64,000 nucleotides of DNA from Alteromonadaceae bacterium Bs31 (GTDB lineage Bacteria; Pseudomonadota; Gammaproteobacteria; Pseudomonadales; Cellvibrionaceae), in the NCBI GenBank assembly GCA_900177435.1, contig FXAI01000004.1, positions 62,001 to 126,000 of the forward strand. Direction: 5' to 3'. Shown here in pieces: positions 9,099 to 17,149 of the stretch (the stretch's first letter is position 1; the number at the start of each line of letters is the position of its first letter). The position numbers and the translations under genes were made by a program. The notes beneath the pieces are model-generated. The model had not been told where the DNA came from. It made no database searches and saw only the letters and a program-made list of their open reading frames with translations.

Positions 9099-9704
9099 CT
9101 AAGTTTTCTTGCTCTCCTGCCACTGACAAAAACAGCCAGTGCCGACGGTCGATGTTATGTTTGCTTCCTGCCCAACTATCAGGTTTTCCAATACACCTTC
9201 CACAAAGCCGTTGCGACTGTCGCAACTTGGGCCCAGGCTATAGGGGCCAAAGTAGGCGAGCTTATTGTTGCTGTCCCAAATGGCGACGCCTGGGCTACTG
9301 GGTATTAGCTGATATAACTCGGCATTTTTTTCATGGTCTATTGCAATGAGTTTATCGGCATTTTCACCAATAGTTGAATGCTCTTCGTTGCTAATGCTAA
9401 AAAATTCTACATTGCGGAACTGATAGGTATTGATAATTGCCTGTAAATGCTCCTGGCTTGGGGCATTGCAATAACAACCGGGTTCGTGGAAGTGGACAAG
9501 CTTTACCGACGAATTACCTATAAATTCTGGGGGTACGGGAATTGACTGGGCTTCAAAAAAAACCGTGGATTCGCCGAAAGGGCGGATATTTCGAATCTCA
9601 TACCACCAGAAGGTTGCAAGTGTAACCAGCGCCCATACAGAAATAGAAAATACTGTGAGTAGTTTGCTGTGGCTGCTACTGGTTGAATGTGGGGGTGACG
9701 CCAT
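9099..9704 (-). CDS. Membrane-anchored thioredoxin-like protein (DUF6436-like)
   Basis: This 201-residue protein has one N-terminal membrane helix (about residues 15-33) and a periplasmic thioredoxin-like domain. The motif [10 protein letters not shown] places two cysteines where thioredoxin-fold proteins have their active site, but spaced CxC rather than CxxC. Another CFC occurs near the C-terminus (GTGCFCQW), and a lone Cys lies in GPSCDS. I link it to DUF6436 from memory. The gene precedes the chemotaxis receptor gene by 11 bases, so the two may be functionally coupled, perhaps as a redox or metal input, which is inference. Confidence 0.65.
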   Translation of the reverse strand: MASPPHSTSSSHSKLLTVFSISVWALVTLATFWWYEIRNIRPFGESTVFFEAQSIPVPPEFIGNSSVKLVHFHEPGCYCNAPSQEHLQAIINTYQFRNVEFFSISNEEHSTIGENADKLIAIDHEKNAELYQLIPSSPGVAIWDSNNKLAYFGPYSLGPSCDSRNGFVEGVLENLIVGQEANITSTVGTGCFCQWQESKKT

Positions 9705-9813
9705 AATTCAGCCCTCATGCGAATATCTAAGTATAGGAAAGAAAAACGCGTGTTGCGATATGGCGCGTAGATCATTAATTCCTGCTAAGCGCTTAAAACG
9801 TGGTGTTTGAAAT

Positions 9814-9846
9814 AGGCCTTGCTCACCTCCGAGGGCAGCAAGGCCT
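9814..9846 (+). terminator. Strong hairpin, likely terminator
   Basis: A perfect 10-bp stem, AGGCCTTGCT (9814-9823) with AGCAAGGCCT (9837-9846), has a 13-base loop. It is followed on the plus strand by TATCGTCTATTTTTT. No plus-strand gene was found just upstream, so either it ends an unseen transcript or acts as a boundary structure. Confidence 0.5.
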
Positions 9847-10217
9847 TATCGTCTATTTTTTCCCGGAAATTAGCGCTAATTATCAAGCTTCCATGTTTAG
9901 CGCTGCATGCTTTATTTTTACTCTTCTTCTGGCATTAGAGTGTTTGTATGCAGTGGTAGGGGTCGCCACTTTTCCGAACCTGTTGTTGACAGGCCTGCAA
10001 GTACGCCTCCAGGGCGGAAGCTCAAGTTGTGTTCTCATCCGCACATATTGCTGTGTTTTTATGACCTTGATGCATAAATCGGAATTGCTAGAAAAGTGTG
10101 GGGCGGGCGGAGAACAACATGGTATCTAGAGTTATTCATTTAGGGAAATTCGCCTGGCGCTGTTTCAGTAGTGAGAGTTGTAGTCACTTAGTAGTATTCA
10201 TCTGGTTGTATTGATCT
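9847..10217. other. Intergenic stretch, no gene supported
   Basis: An open frame from 9800 to 10129 has hydrophobic stretches but overlaps the hairpin, has no ribosome binding site and shows no recognisable similarity; I do not accept it as a gene. Confidence 0.4.
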
Positions 10218-10273
10218 GCTTGTAGTCACTTGCTTGTAGTCACTTGCTCGTAGTCACTTGCTCGTAGTCACAA
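10218..10273. repeat. 14-bp tandem repeat, four copies
   Basis: Units of GCTTGTAGTCACTT or GCTCGTAGTCACTT follow each other with a period of 14 bases from 10218 to 10273. A diverged copy (GTTGTAGTCACTTA) lies near 10178. It sits just past the stop of the LysR gene. A different 14-bp tandem repeat occurs at 37290. Confidence 0.8.
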
Positions 10274-10290
10274 TAAAACTCTGTGAATTG

Positions 10291-11181
10291 TTACAGACAA
10301 CCTGTTTTAAGCTCCTCCCACAAGTAATTCGCAACCGGCCCAGGCAGGCCGCTGCTGCGTCGAACCAGGTTATATTCCACTTGGGTCGTAGAAGGAAAGT
10401 CGTCCAGCTCAATAGAAATTAAGCTGCCGGACTGCAATTGGCGTGCTACCAAAAATTCGGGCAATCGTCCCCAGCCCATACCACTTTCAATGAGCGTTAG
10501 CTTCGCGCTGAAGTTGTTTACATACCAATGGCGCTGTGCGGTTTGCACACTGAAGTTAATGCCTTTGGTGCCTGAGCCGCTGTCTTGTACTACCACCTGA
10601 TATTCCTCAAGCAGCTGCTTGACGCTAGTGAGGGCGGGGTGCCTTTCCAGCAGTTTAGGTGTGGCTACGTTAATCATTTTCCCGTTCAGCAAATGGCGAG
10701 ACTCTATTTGTATGGGGCTCATTCTATTGAGTGGCTCCGGACTAATCGCTAAGGAGGCCTCTTCCCGCTCTAGCATTTCTAGGGCGCCTGATATGTATTG
10801 CTGGGTGATAACAATTTGCGTATGAGGGTATTTTTGTTGTGCTTCTTCGAGCGCGGGCAGGATCTCCTGTAGTTCGAACGATGCCTCCACTGCCACAACT
10901 ATTTTGGCTTCATAGCCTTGGCCGAACTGCTGAGCGGTGAGTAAAACGTCGTTGTGTGCAGAGAGAGCCAGTTTGGCCTTTTGGTACAGAATCTGTCCAT
11001 GCTCATTGAGCGCCAAGCGATAGCCTTCTCGATTGAACAGGGCTATTCCCAGCTGCGCCTCCATCTGTTTAATGGCCAAGGATATGGCTGGCTGAGTCTT
11101 AAAGAGTTTGTCCGCAGCCTGCTTAAGGGATGAGCCTTCAGCGACTGTAACCAGGATTTTTAGCTGCTCGATAGAGATCAA
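10291..11181 (-). CDS. LysR-family transcriptional regulator
   Basis: A 296-residue regulator with an N-terminal winged helix-turn-helix (residues 1-60; SLKQAADKLFKTQPAISLAIKQME is the recognition region) and a C-terminal periplasmic-binding-like effector domain (about 90-290). LysR proteins bind as tetramers between divergent genes and respond to a small molecule. This one is divergent from the DoxX and extradiol-dioxygenase genes, with a 115-bp shared gap, so it most likely controls those genes and itself. The inducer is unknown. The start at 11181 gives the canonical N-terminus MISIEQLKILVTVAEGSSL. Confidence 0.93.
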   Translation of the reverse strand: MISIEQLKILVTVAEGSSLKQAADKLFKTQPAISLAIKQMEAQLGIALFNREGYRLALNEHGQILYQKAKLALSAHNDVLLTAQQFGQGYEAKIVVAVEASFELQEILPALEEAQQKYPHTQIVITQQYISGALEMLEREEASLAISPEPLNRMSPIQIESRHLLNGKMINVATPKLLERHPALTSVKQLLEEYQVVVQDSGSGTKGINFSVQTAQRHWYVNNFSAKLTLIESGMGWGRLPEFLVARQLQSGSLISIELDDFPSTTQVEYNLVRRSSGLPGPVANYLWEELKTGCL

Positions 11182-11296
11182 AATATAAGCTCAACTAATG
11201 TAGAGTATTATAAATAATAAATATTAATAATGGTTTGGGCAAGCCATACTTTCAGCCCTAGATCAGTCATTTTCACGAATTCAGGAGCAGAACAGT

Positions 11297-11719
11297 ATGA
11301 ATAACAGTAATAGTATTAACTTGGGCGAAGGGGCGGGTTCCAGCGGAAAGACTGGATCCAGAACCCTCAAGCGTATTCTAGTCCTGGTGCCCGTCGTTCT
11401 ACTTGCGCTAGTAATGATTATGGCAGGGGCTGCAAAATTGGCTGGTGTGCCTGAGCTACATCAGAGTTTTAGTGCGATGGGGCTGCCGCTGTGGTTTGGC
11501 TATTTTATCGGGGCTGCTGAGTTGGCTGGGGGCCTTGGTTTGCTAGTGCCCAGATTGTCTGCATGGGCGGCCATTGGCCTGGTGCCCATTATGCTCGGTG
11601 CTGCCTATTTCCATATTGCCTACGCAGTTCCTTCAGCTGTGCCAGCCTTTGTATTTTTGGCGCTCTGTGTTTATGCCATTGTTGTTGGTCGTAAAAAGGC
11701 GATATGGGTTTCCGTATGA
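11297..11719 (+). CDS. DoxX-family membrane protein
   Basis: A 140-residue protein with a polar N-terminus (about 25 residues) and four predicted membrane helices. The second half of helix 1 carries MIMAGAAKLAGVPELHQSF, typical of DoxX-like proteins, followed by GAAELAGGLGLLVPRLSAWAA. DoxX proteins are found in thiol-stress and quinone-related contexts, but their biochemical role is not settled. TCAGGAG lies 8 bases before the ATG. It is 61 bases upstream of the dioxygenase gene and divergent from the LysR gene. Confidence 0.85.
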   Translation: MNNSNSINLGEGAGSSGKTGSRTLKRILVLVPVVLLALVMIMAGAAKLAGVPELHQSFSAMGLPLWFGYFIGAAELAGGLGLLVPRLSAWAAIGLVPIMLGAAYFHIAYAVPSAVPAFVFLALCVYAIVVGRKKAIWVSV

Positions 11720-11780
11720 GTTTTAATAAAGGGGAAGGGCGTAGCCCTTTACCACGGCTAAGGCATATCAAAGGCAAATT

Positions 11781-12590
11781 ATGAACAGCTCTACTACTAT
11801 TCTTTCTATCCCGCATGGCGGTGGCCCATTACCTTTGCTCGGTGATGCCAGTCATGCGGAACTGGTACAACAGTTAAGACGCTATGCAGAGAGCCTGGAA
11901 AAGCCTTCGGCCATTTTGGTGATAAGTGCGCACTGGGAAGAAAAGGTACCCACCATAACTTCCGCAGCAAGCCCCCAGTTGATTTACGATTACTACGGCT
12001 TCCCCGAACAGGCTTACCAGGTTCAATACCCTTGTGTGGGGGAGCCGCAGTTGGCACAAAAAGTTTATCAGGCATTAAGCTCGGCGGGTATCAGCGCAAA
12101 TCTGGATGAGCATCGCGGTTTTGATCATGGTCTGTTTGTGCCGCTCAAAATCATGTACCCGGATGCCACTATTCCCTGTGTACAACTCTCACTAGTAAAT
12201 ACTCTGGATGCGGAGCTACACCTTAAAATTGGCCAAGCGTTAGCTGCACTTGAATATGAAAACCTGTTGGTTCTTGGTTCGGGTTTTACTTTCCATAATA
12301 TGCGTGCGTTCTATCAGCCGGAAACAGGTGATGCCTTAGCTAAAAACAGTGTATTCCAAGAGTGGTTAGTGAAAACACTGAGCAGTACGGAATTAACCGA
12401 ACCAGCAAGGGAGCAAGCACTGCTGCATTGGCACAAAGCACCCCATGCCCGTTATTGCCACCCAAGGGAAGAGCACTTGCTGCCGCTGCATATTTGCTAC
12501 GGTGCGGCGGGTAGGGCATGTGATGAATACGAACTTACAAAAGTAGCCGGGGTGACTACAGGTTTTTTTTGTTGGCGTGAAATTAGATGA
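11781..12590 (+). CDS. DODA-type extradiol ring-opening dioxygenase (LigB fold)
   Basis: The 269-residue protein belongs to the class III extradiol dioxygenase family related to DOPA 4,5-dioxygenase and E. coli YgiD. These are non-heme iron (or zinc) enzymes that cleave catechol-type rings. Metal and catalytic histidines are visible: H12 in SIPHGGG, H51 in SAHWE, H115 in FDHGLFVPL and a cluster H227/H232/H237 in HPREEHLLPLH. Length is typical. It would act in the cytoplasm on a catecholic substrate whose identity is not evident. It probably forms an operon with the DoxX gene under the divergent LysR regulator; this set resembles aromatic or quinone detoxification loci. Confidence 0.9.
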   Translation: MNSSTTILSIPHGGGPLPLLGDASHAELVQQLRRYAESLEKPSAILVISAHWEEKVPTITSAASPQLIYDYYGFPEQAYQVQYPCVGEPQLAQKVYQALSSAGISANLDEHRGFDHGLFVPLKIMYPDATIPCVQLSLVNTLDAELHLKIGQALAALEYENLLVLGSGFTFHNMRAFYQPETGDALAKNSVFQEWLVKTLSSTELTEPAREQALLHWHKAPHARYCHPREEHLLPLHICYGAAGRACDEYELTKVAGVTTGFFCWREIR

Positions 12591-12868
12591 AAATTTGGCG
12601 GCCTCTTGCCTTAAGAAGTTTCTATTCGTTAGGTGATTTAATTCTCTGGCTAAAGTATATGGCAGCTATTGCCACGTATTCATTTTATATATTTCATTCC
12701 AGTTGAAATTAAAGTGAATGATAGTGAGCAGGATTCCGGCTTTGCAAACGAAATAAAGCGCTTTCTTTTGAAAAATATAAATGGCGTGATTTTAAGGATT
12801 GATTTCTGTGTTTTGACGAGCGTAGAGTGCATGAGACAGTTATCCCTTGTGGAAAGAGGAGGTTCATC

Positions 12869-13537
12869 ATGGGCAGGAAAGTTTATTGTTCACTCTTGGT
12901 TTTTCTTCTGTTAGTTACCCTTCGTTCTGAAGCTCTTGTTTATGAGTACGCCTATTATGGTAATACTTTATATTTAGACGAAGCTAAAAATCTGGAGCAC
13001 GGTTGGGGCCCCATACCCGATGACTATTTTTTTTCCAAAAGCTATGAAGGATATAAGGGGAAGATGAGGATCGATGAGCGCTTATTGCCGGGTGGAACAT
13101 TGCTTAATGCTTCTATAAGTTTTTATGCGCATGCTGTCCCATATGGCGCTACCGAAGAGTGGATTCGCAATGGTTGGGCACTTGATTCGCCATTGGGAAT
13201 ACTCGATGACAGCAGTAGAGTCGACGGCTTGCTTTTGTTTGATATCCATCCCTTCCCCGGGAACGTATATTCAAGGATCAATTTTTCGACTGATGAGCAG
13301 CGCAATATTGTCAGCTGGTCAAGCGAGTTCTTTAATGCTTCACCTGATGGTGGCCTAAGTAGTAATCCCCGCTTCGGCGATTGGTATTATGGCTATGGAG
13401 GGCCTGTGTATTTCAGTGAGCCCGGCACATGGAAGGCTCCGTCGCTTGTTCCCATTCCAAATTCTTTGTTGTTATTCGGTTCTGCAGGTGTCCTGGGCTT
13501 TGGCTGGCGATTGTTTTCAAAGGCTAGAAAAAGGTAG
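12869..13537 (+). CDS. Secreted protein with PEP-CTERM/VPLPA-like C-terminal sorting signal
   Basis: I start at ATG 12869 because GAGGAGG lies about 7 bases upstream; the longer frame from 12827 has none. The 222-residue product has a signal peptide (hydrophobic about residues 7-20), a mature domain rich in Tyr, Gly and Phe with no fold I recognise, and a C-terminus VPIPNSLLLFGSAGVLGFGW followed by a basic tail. That tripartite end (PxP-type motif, hydrophobic helix, Arg/Lys cluster) is the PEP-CTERM/VPxPA class processed by exosortase. No exosortase is in the window. The protein is probably exported and surface-anchored or released after processing. Confidence 0.75.
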   Translation: MGRKVYCSLLVFLLLVTLRSEALVYEYAYYGNTLYLDEAKNLEHGWGPIPDDYFFSKSYEGYKGKMRIDERLLPGGTLLNASISFYAHAVPYGATEEWIRNGWALDSPLGILDDSSRVDGLLLFDIHPFPGNVYSRINFSTDEQRNIVSWSSEFFNASPDGGLSSNPRFGDWYYGYGGPVYFSEPGTWKAPSLVPIPNSLLLFGSAGVLGFGWRLFSKARKR

Positions 13538-13643
13538 CTGGCTTTAGGCGGCATAGCAAAAAATCTGTGCTCTAAGGTATATCTAGTTAGCTCATGAAGG
13601 ACGGAATGGAGTGAAGGTGGTTTTTTATTGGAAGGATAAACCC

Positions 13644-13663
13644 CTGAGGTGTTTGGACCTCAG
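13644..13663. terminator. Bidirectional terminator between convergent genes
   Basis: The stem CTGAGGT (13644-13650) and ACCTCAG (13657-13663) encloses a 6-base loop and is flanked by AAACC and GGTTTTTAG, so a T-rich tract follows on the plus strand and GGGTTT on the minus strand. It lies between the ends of the PEP-CTERM gene and the large lipoprotein gene. Confidence 0.75.
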
Positions 13664-13691
13664 AGGTTTTTAGGGTCGCACAAGGGCTCAA

Positions 13692-15719
13692 TTACAGCAC
13701 TGGCAAAGTCAAAGAGCCTGTTACTACTTCGCCTGTTTTGGTTTCGTAGGCGAAGTCAAAGGTAATGGAGTTGCTGCTGGATGCAGTGTTGTCATTCATA
13801 TATTCGTTTGTTGAACTTTTGTACCAAAGTGTGTCGGGGAGCGAAGTTCCGTATGAATAGTCAAATGAGTAGTAACAACAATAATCAAATTCAATATCTT
13901 CGTTATTTGCCAAGCTGACAGTATAGTTCTTGTTATAGGTTTTAACCTCTCCTTCTTCCACGATATTGTATGATCTGAATTTCGTTTCAGATACTCCATT
14001 TTTGGTTACAACCCTTTGTGACATTGTGAAATTCTGTAATCCTTTTATGGAGGGAGGAAAGAAAAGCTGTGGCGTACTTGAATATTGAGCTTGAGAGCTC
14101 GGTACTCCGGCGGAATTTAAGGCAACTATTCTTGCGTTATTTGTCCAGTAGTTGTTGTTATCTAACCTGACTTCGTTGATGTTGAATGGGCTCACCACTG
14201 GTGTCTCAAACTGCATATAATCGTTATTGATATTCACATCCAGGTCATTGTAAGTATCTGTGAGTTCTCCCACGGAGTATCGATAAGTATGACCTTCTTC
14301 CAAGGCGACCGAAGGTGATATAGACAAGAGAGTATCACCGAGAAGAACATTTATGTCGGTGCTTACCGGTGCGTCTGCGATTTCAAGGTAAGTGGTTCCT
14401 GGTAATACATAGTCGCTGGGTGAGTCATCCCCTTTGGTGACGGACAGCTGGTCTTTCTTAACTAGTGTTATATTTTCTTCGGTAACACTAATTGGGGAAG
14501 AGTAGAAAAACTTCGCTTCGTAATTGGGTGATTCAATATTCTCCAGGCCGTAAACAAGCTTTAAGGATGTGCTGGGGCTCTGTGCTTGGGGGGCGTAGAC
14601 GAGATTTATGTCTCCGTCATCATCGGTAACCTGATAGTAGTTACTGGAATTTCCGTAATCTGTACTTACAGAATATTGACCAGAAGTGTCTGTTAAACTG
14701 ATACGTATGGTCGAGCTCCTATAGTAGTCTTCCTCAAATTCTTTTGCTGAAATGAGTATCTGGAGGTAATTATCTATCGATGCATTAAACACATATTGCT
14801 TAGTGGTGGCATCGTAAGTTGGAGATACGCCATTGTTTAAGCGGTCGTCGATTAGCATTTCCAGGCCTTCTAGTGGCAGCGCACTGCCATCCAACACTGA
14901 TAACCTTATGGTAATGTCGACAGGGGTCTCTATCTCTGGCGGTGTCAGTGTAGCCTGGGTAAAGCTTTCGAGCTCTGAATTACTGATAACCCAGCGATTG
15001 CTGGAGCGGTACCCGTGAGATACTTCATCGAAGTCTGTTACAGAGTCGCCGTTAATGTCTAGGTCGGCGCTTATTGAACCCCAAATATGTTCGGGTAGAG
15101 ATATGCTGTAAAGGCCTTGTGTAGCGTCGTAGTTTGAAACGTGAGCATAGTCTTCAAAGCTGTATCCATTGCCTATATAGGAGTGGCCACGGAATTCCAG
15201 GCCGCTTACCAGCTCGTTGGACTCAGTATTAATCACAGAAAATTGATAGGTCTTTTCCGGCGAGACTAAAACCGGGCTTATTTCCTGAAAGCTGTTTGCT
15301 ACCGTGGAATACTGGGTGCTTCCATAAACTAGGCGGTCCATAAACGCGCCGGATGTACTTGATATCACCATTTCAAAATCCGAAGATGGCAATAAATCTG
15401 GTATTCTAAATTCTCCATTATTAAAGGTGAGGGCTTCCTGCCAGTCCGGCCCCAATTTTATGCGTATAGAGAGATCGTTCACCAGCTGTTCGCTTGCCGC
15501 ATCCAACACGCGGCCATAAAGGGTTACCGAGGCCGTCTCTTGGGTGCTTTGGTTTTGTTGCTCTCGAAGAATCTGATTTTGCTCCTTCAGAGCAGCGCTT
15601 ACTTCTGAGTTATCTTCCTCTACATCAACGCACCCGACAAAAAGCAGCGCTGCGATGATTAAAGTTGCTCCTTTGACCCAGCCTGCCAATTTGTTTGTAT
15701 GGGCTGTTTTTCCTAACAT
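13692..15719 (-). CDS. Large hypothetical lipoprotein with Ig/carboxypeptidase-regulatory-like repeats
   Basis: From ATG 15719, which has AGGAGTGGAG at good spacing, the product is 675 residues; an upstream ATG at 15749 adds 10 residues without a ribosome binding site. A lipoprotein signal ends at LLFVGC (Cys about residue 30), followed by a short coiled-coil-like stretch with repeated KEQNQILREQQNQ. The rest is beta-rich. SVTLYGRVLDAASEQLVND resembles the start of a carboxypeptidase-regulatory or bacterial Ig-like domain, and similar beta segments recur. It ends convergently at a shared terminator. I cannot name a function; surface adhesion or sensing in the outer membrane is possible. Confidence 0.75.
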   Translation of the reverse strand: MLGKTAHTNKLAGWVKGATLIIAALLFVGCVDVEEDNSEVSAALKEQNQILREQQNQSTQETASVTLYGRVLDAASEQLVNDLSIRIKLGPDWQEALTFNNGEFRIPDLLPSSDFEMVISSTSGAFMDRLVYGSTQYSTVANSFQEISPVLVSPEKTYQFSVINTESNELVSGLEFRGHSYIGNGYSFEDYAHVSNYDATQGLYSISLPEHIWGSISADLDINGDSVTDFDEVSHGYRSSNRWVISNSELESFTQATLTPPEIETPVDITIRLSVLDGSALPLEGLEMLIDDRLNNGVSPTYDATTKQYVFNASIDNYLQILISAKEFEEDYYRSSTIRISLTDTSGQYSVSTDYGNSSNYYQVTDDDGDINLVYAPQAQSPSTSLKLVYGLENIESPNYEAKFFYSSPISVTEENITLVKKDQLSVTKGDDSPSDYVLPGTTYLEIADAPVSTDINVLLGDTLLSISPSVALEEGHTYRYSVGELTDTYNDLDVNINNDYMQFETPVVSPFNINEVRLDNNNYWTNNARIVALNSAGVPSSQAQYSSTPQLFFPPSIKGLQNFTMSQRVVTKNGVSETKFRSYNIVEEGEVKTYNKNYTVSLANNEDIEFDYCCYYSFDYSYGTSLPDTLWYKSSTNEYMNDNTASSSNSITFDFAYETKTGEVVTGSLTLPVL

Positions 15720-15749
15720 ATTCTCCACTCCTGATTGTTTTCTAAACAT

Positions 15750-16210
15750 ATAACATTGGCGCGTATTCGCACAGGCGGCATCATAAGCGAAATAAAATTG
15801 CAGTTAAACAGTTCGCATTAACTGTGAGAATTTGAATGGAGGAAGGTCAAATAGTGAGCGCGTTGTAGGCTTGTCCACTTTAGCTAACGGGTATTTTATG
15901 ATAGGGAGTTAGATGGTTCTTTTCACCGCCAAGGGCTCTCAGAGCTTTGTTGCTAAGCGCTCTATTGTCACTCTTGGCGATGCAGTCGTTTGTATGAAGT
16001 TCGAGTAGGCGTTGCAGGCCCAATACTCTGGTGTAACCATAACGCTGCGGAACCAGAAGGTTTGCCAGCATTCGGCTCTTAAATATAAGCCTCTGAACCG
16101 CCTGCGGTGGTGCGTAGATACAATCGCTAAGCTGTGCTTTCTATAACCACGAAAATCGGGCCCAATCGGAGCCCCGTTTTGGTAAACGCTGCTGAGGGAC
16201 CCGCTAAGTT
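15750..16210. other. Intergenic stretch, no convincing gene
   Basis: A minus-strand frame of 63 codons (15880-16071) contains the block VPQRYGYTRVLGLQRLLEL and might be the tail of a decayed gene, but it has no supported start and I do not recognise it. Nothing else stands out. Confidence 0.3.
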
Positions 16211-16594
16211 TTAAACGCCTAAAAAGGAATATTCGAACACGTAATAATGTGCGCCAGCTTCGATATTGATCACCATTTCACCTACTAAGCCTGCAAGCTC
16301 ATCCGTTGCTGAGTCCGGTACAACCTCCACGGTTAGTGACGATTCCCCTTTATTCATTAAGCCGTAGTGTTGCAGGGCAAAACTGCCGGTTTTGCCCTCT
16401 AGTCTGCCAGTAAAAAATTCGAGCGCGACATAACCCGCCGACCCCTCTACGCTTGTGCGGTGACTGAGCATTTGCCCAGTGCTATCTCCTTCTATACCGC
16501 CCTGGTAGGTTTTTCGAATAGTCATACGGCCAGCCTGGTACTCTGTATCTGACTGTGGGTCTAAGGCTACGTCAAAATGTCCCTTGGTAATCAT
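16211..16594 (-). CDS. DUF3224 family protein
   Basis: This 127-residue protein matches the DUF3224 family along its whole length. Recognisable blocks are GRMTIRKTYQGGIEGDSTGQ, GSAGYVALEFFTGRL, TGSFALQHYG, VVPDSATDELAGLVGEM and the closing HYYVFEYSF. Members are small cytoplasmic beta-barrel-like proteins similar in outline to allene oxide cyclase; their function is unknown. There is no signal peptide. GAAGGTGGAA lies just ahead of the ATG. The gene stands alone between two long gaps. Confidence 0.9.
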   Translation of the reverse strand: MITKGHFDVALDPQSDTEYQAGRMTIRKTYQGGIEGDSTGQMLSHRTSVEGSAGYVALEFFTGRLEGKTGSFALQHYGLMNKGESSLTVEVVPDSATDELAGLVGEMVINIEAGAHYYVFEYSFLGV

Positions 16595-17149
16595 TTATTC
16601 CACCTTCATATAATTGCTTCTAACTTAATTTTAACCCGATAAAAACAGCACTATACCTGTAGTAAATATCGCGTGAAAGCCCTGCTGCGCCCCATAATTA
16701 TACTGGGCACAATTTGGCGCAGCGAGTAAATTGGGGTAGATGGTTGTCTGAAGCGGGTACCCGGTGTTTGTAGAAGCGTCAACAGCAACTCCTCTCACTA
16801 TAGGCCGGGCGATTGAATTTCATTATTTTTTCGTATACAGGGGCCTGAGCAAGAAGTGTAAGCAAGCAAAAAAATACCAGCGGTATAATGCAAGCTTATC
16901 CAGCGAGCAACTATGGGAGGGGCTAAAATAAAGCAGGAATATGGGGTAAGATGTTTCACAGTAAAAGGAGCTTAGTGTTTGTACGCCTTATATTTCATCA
17001 AGCCCAGGCTGTAAGCAAAACCCGTGAAAATTGTTTAGACGCTTATACGGTTTGTGTTTACTGTAATATAACGCCTTTTTGCCTGAGCTAGCTATAAAAC
17101 TAAAAGTCTTCTGCTCCCTATTTAGCGGAGTATGCTGGTGGTATTCGAT
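16595..17149. other. Intergenic stretch upstream of the halogenase gene
   Basis: About 550 bases with no acceptable frame. It holds a 10-bp perfect palindrome (CGGGTACCCG at 16754-16763). No clear promoter for the halogenase homologue could be assigned. Confidence 0.35.

Noticed and set aside
9800-10129. Plus-strand 109-codon frame with hydrophobic stretches
   Set aside because: It spans a strong hairpin, lacks a ribosome binding site and has no recognisable family.
10218-10273. Possible CRISPR array
   Set aside because: The units are 14 bp and directly adjacent, without spacers, so it is a tandem repeat.
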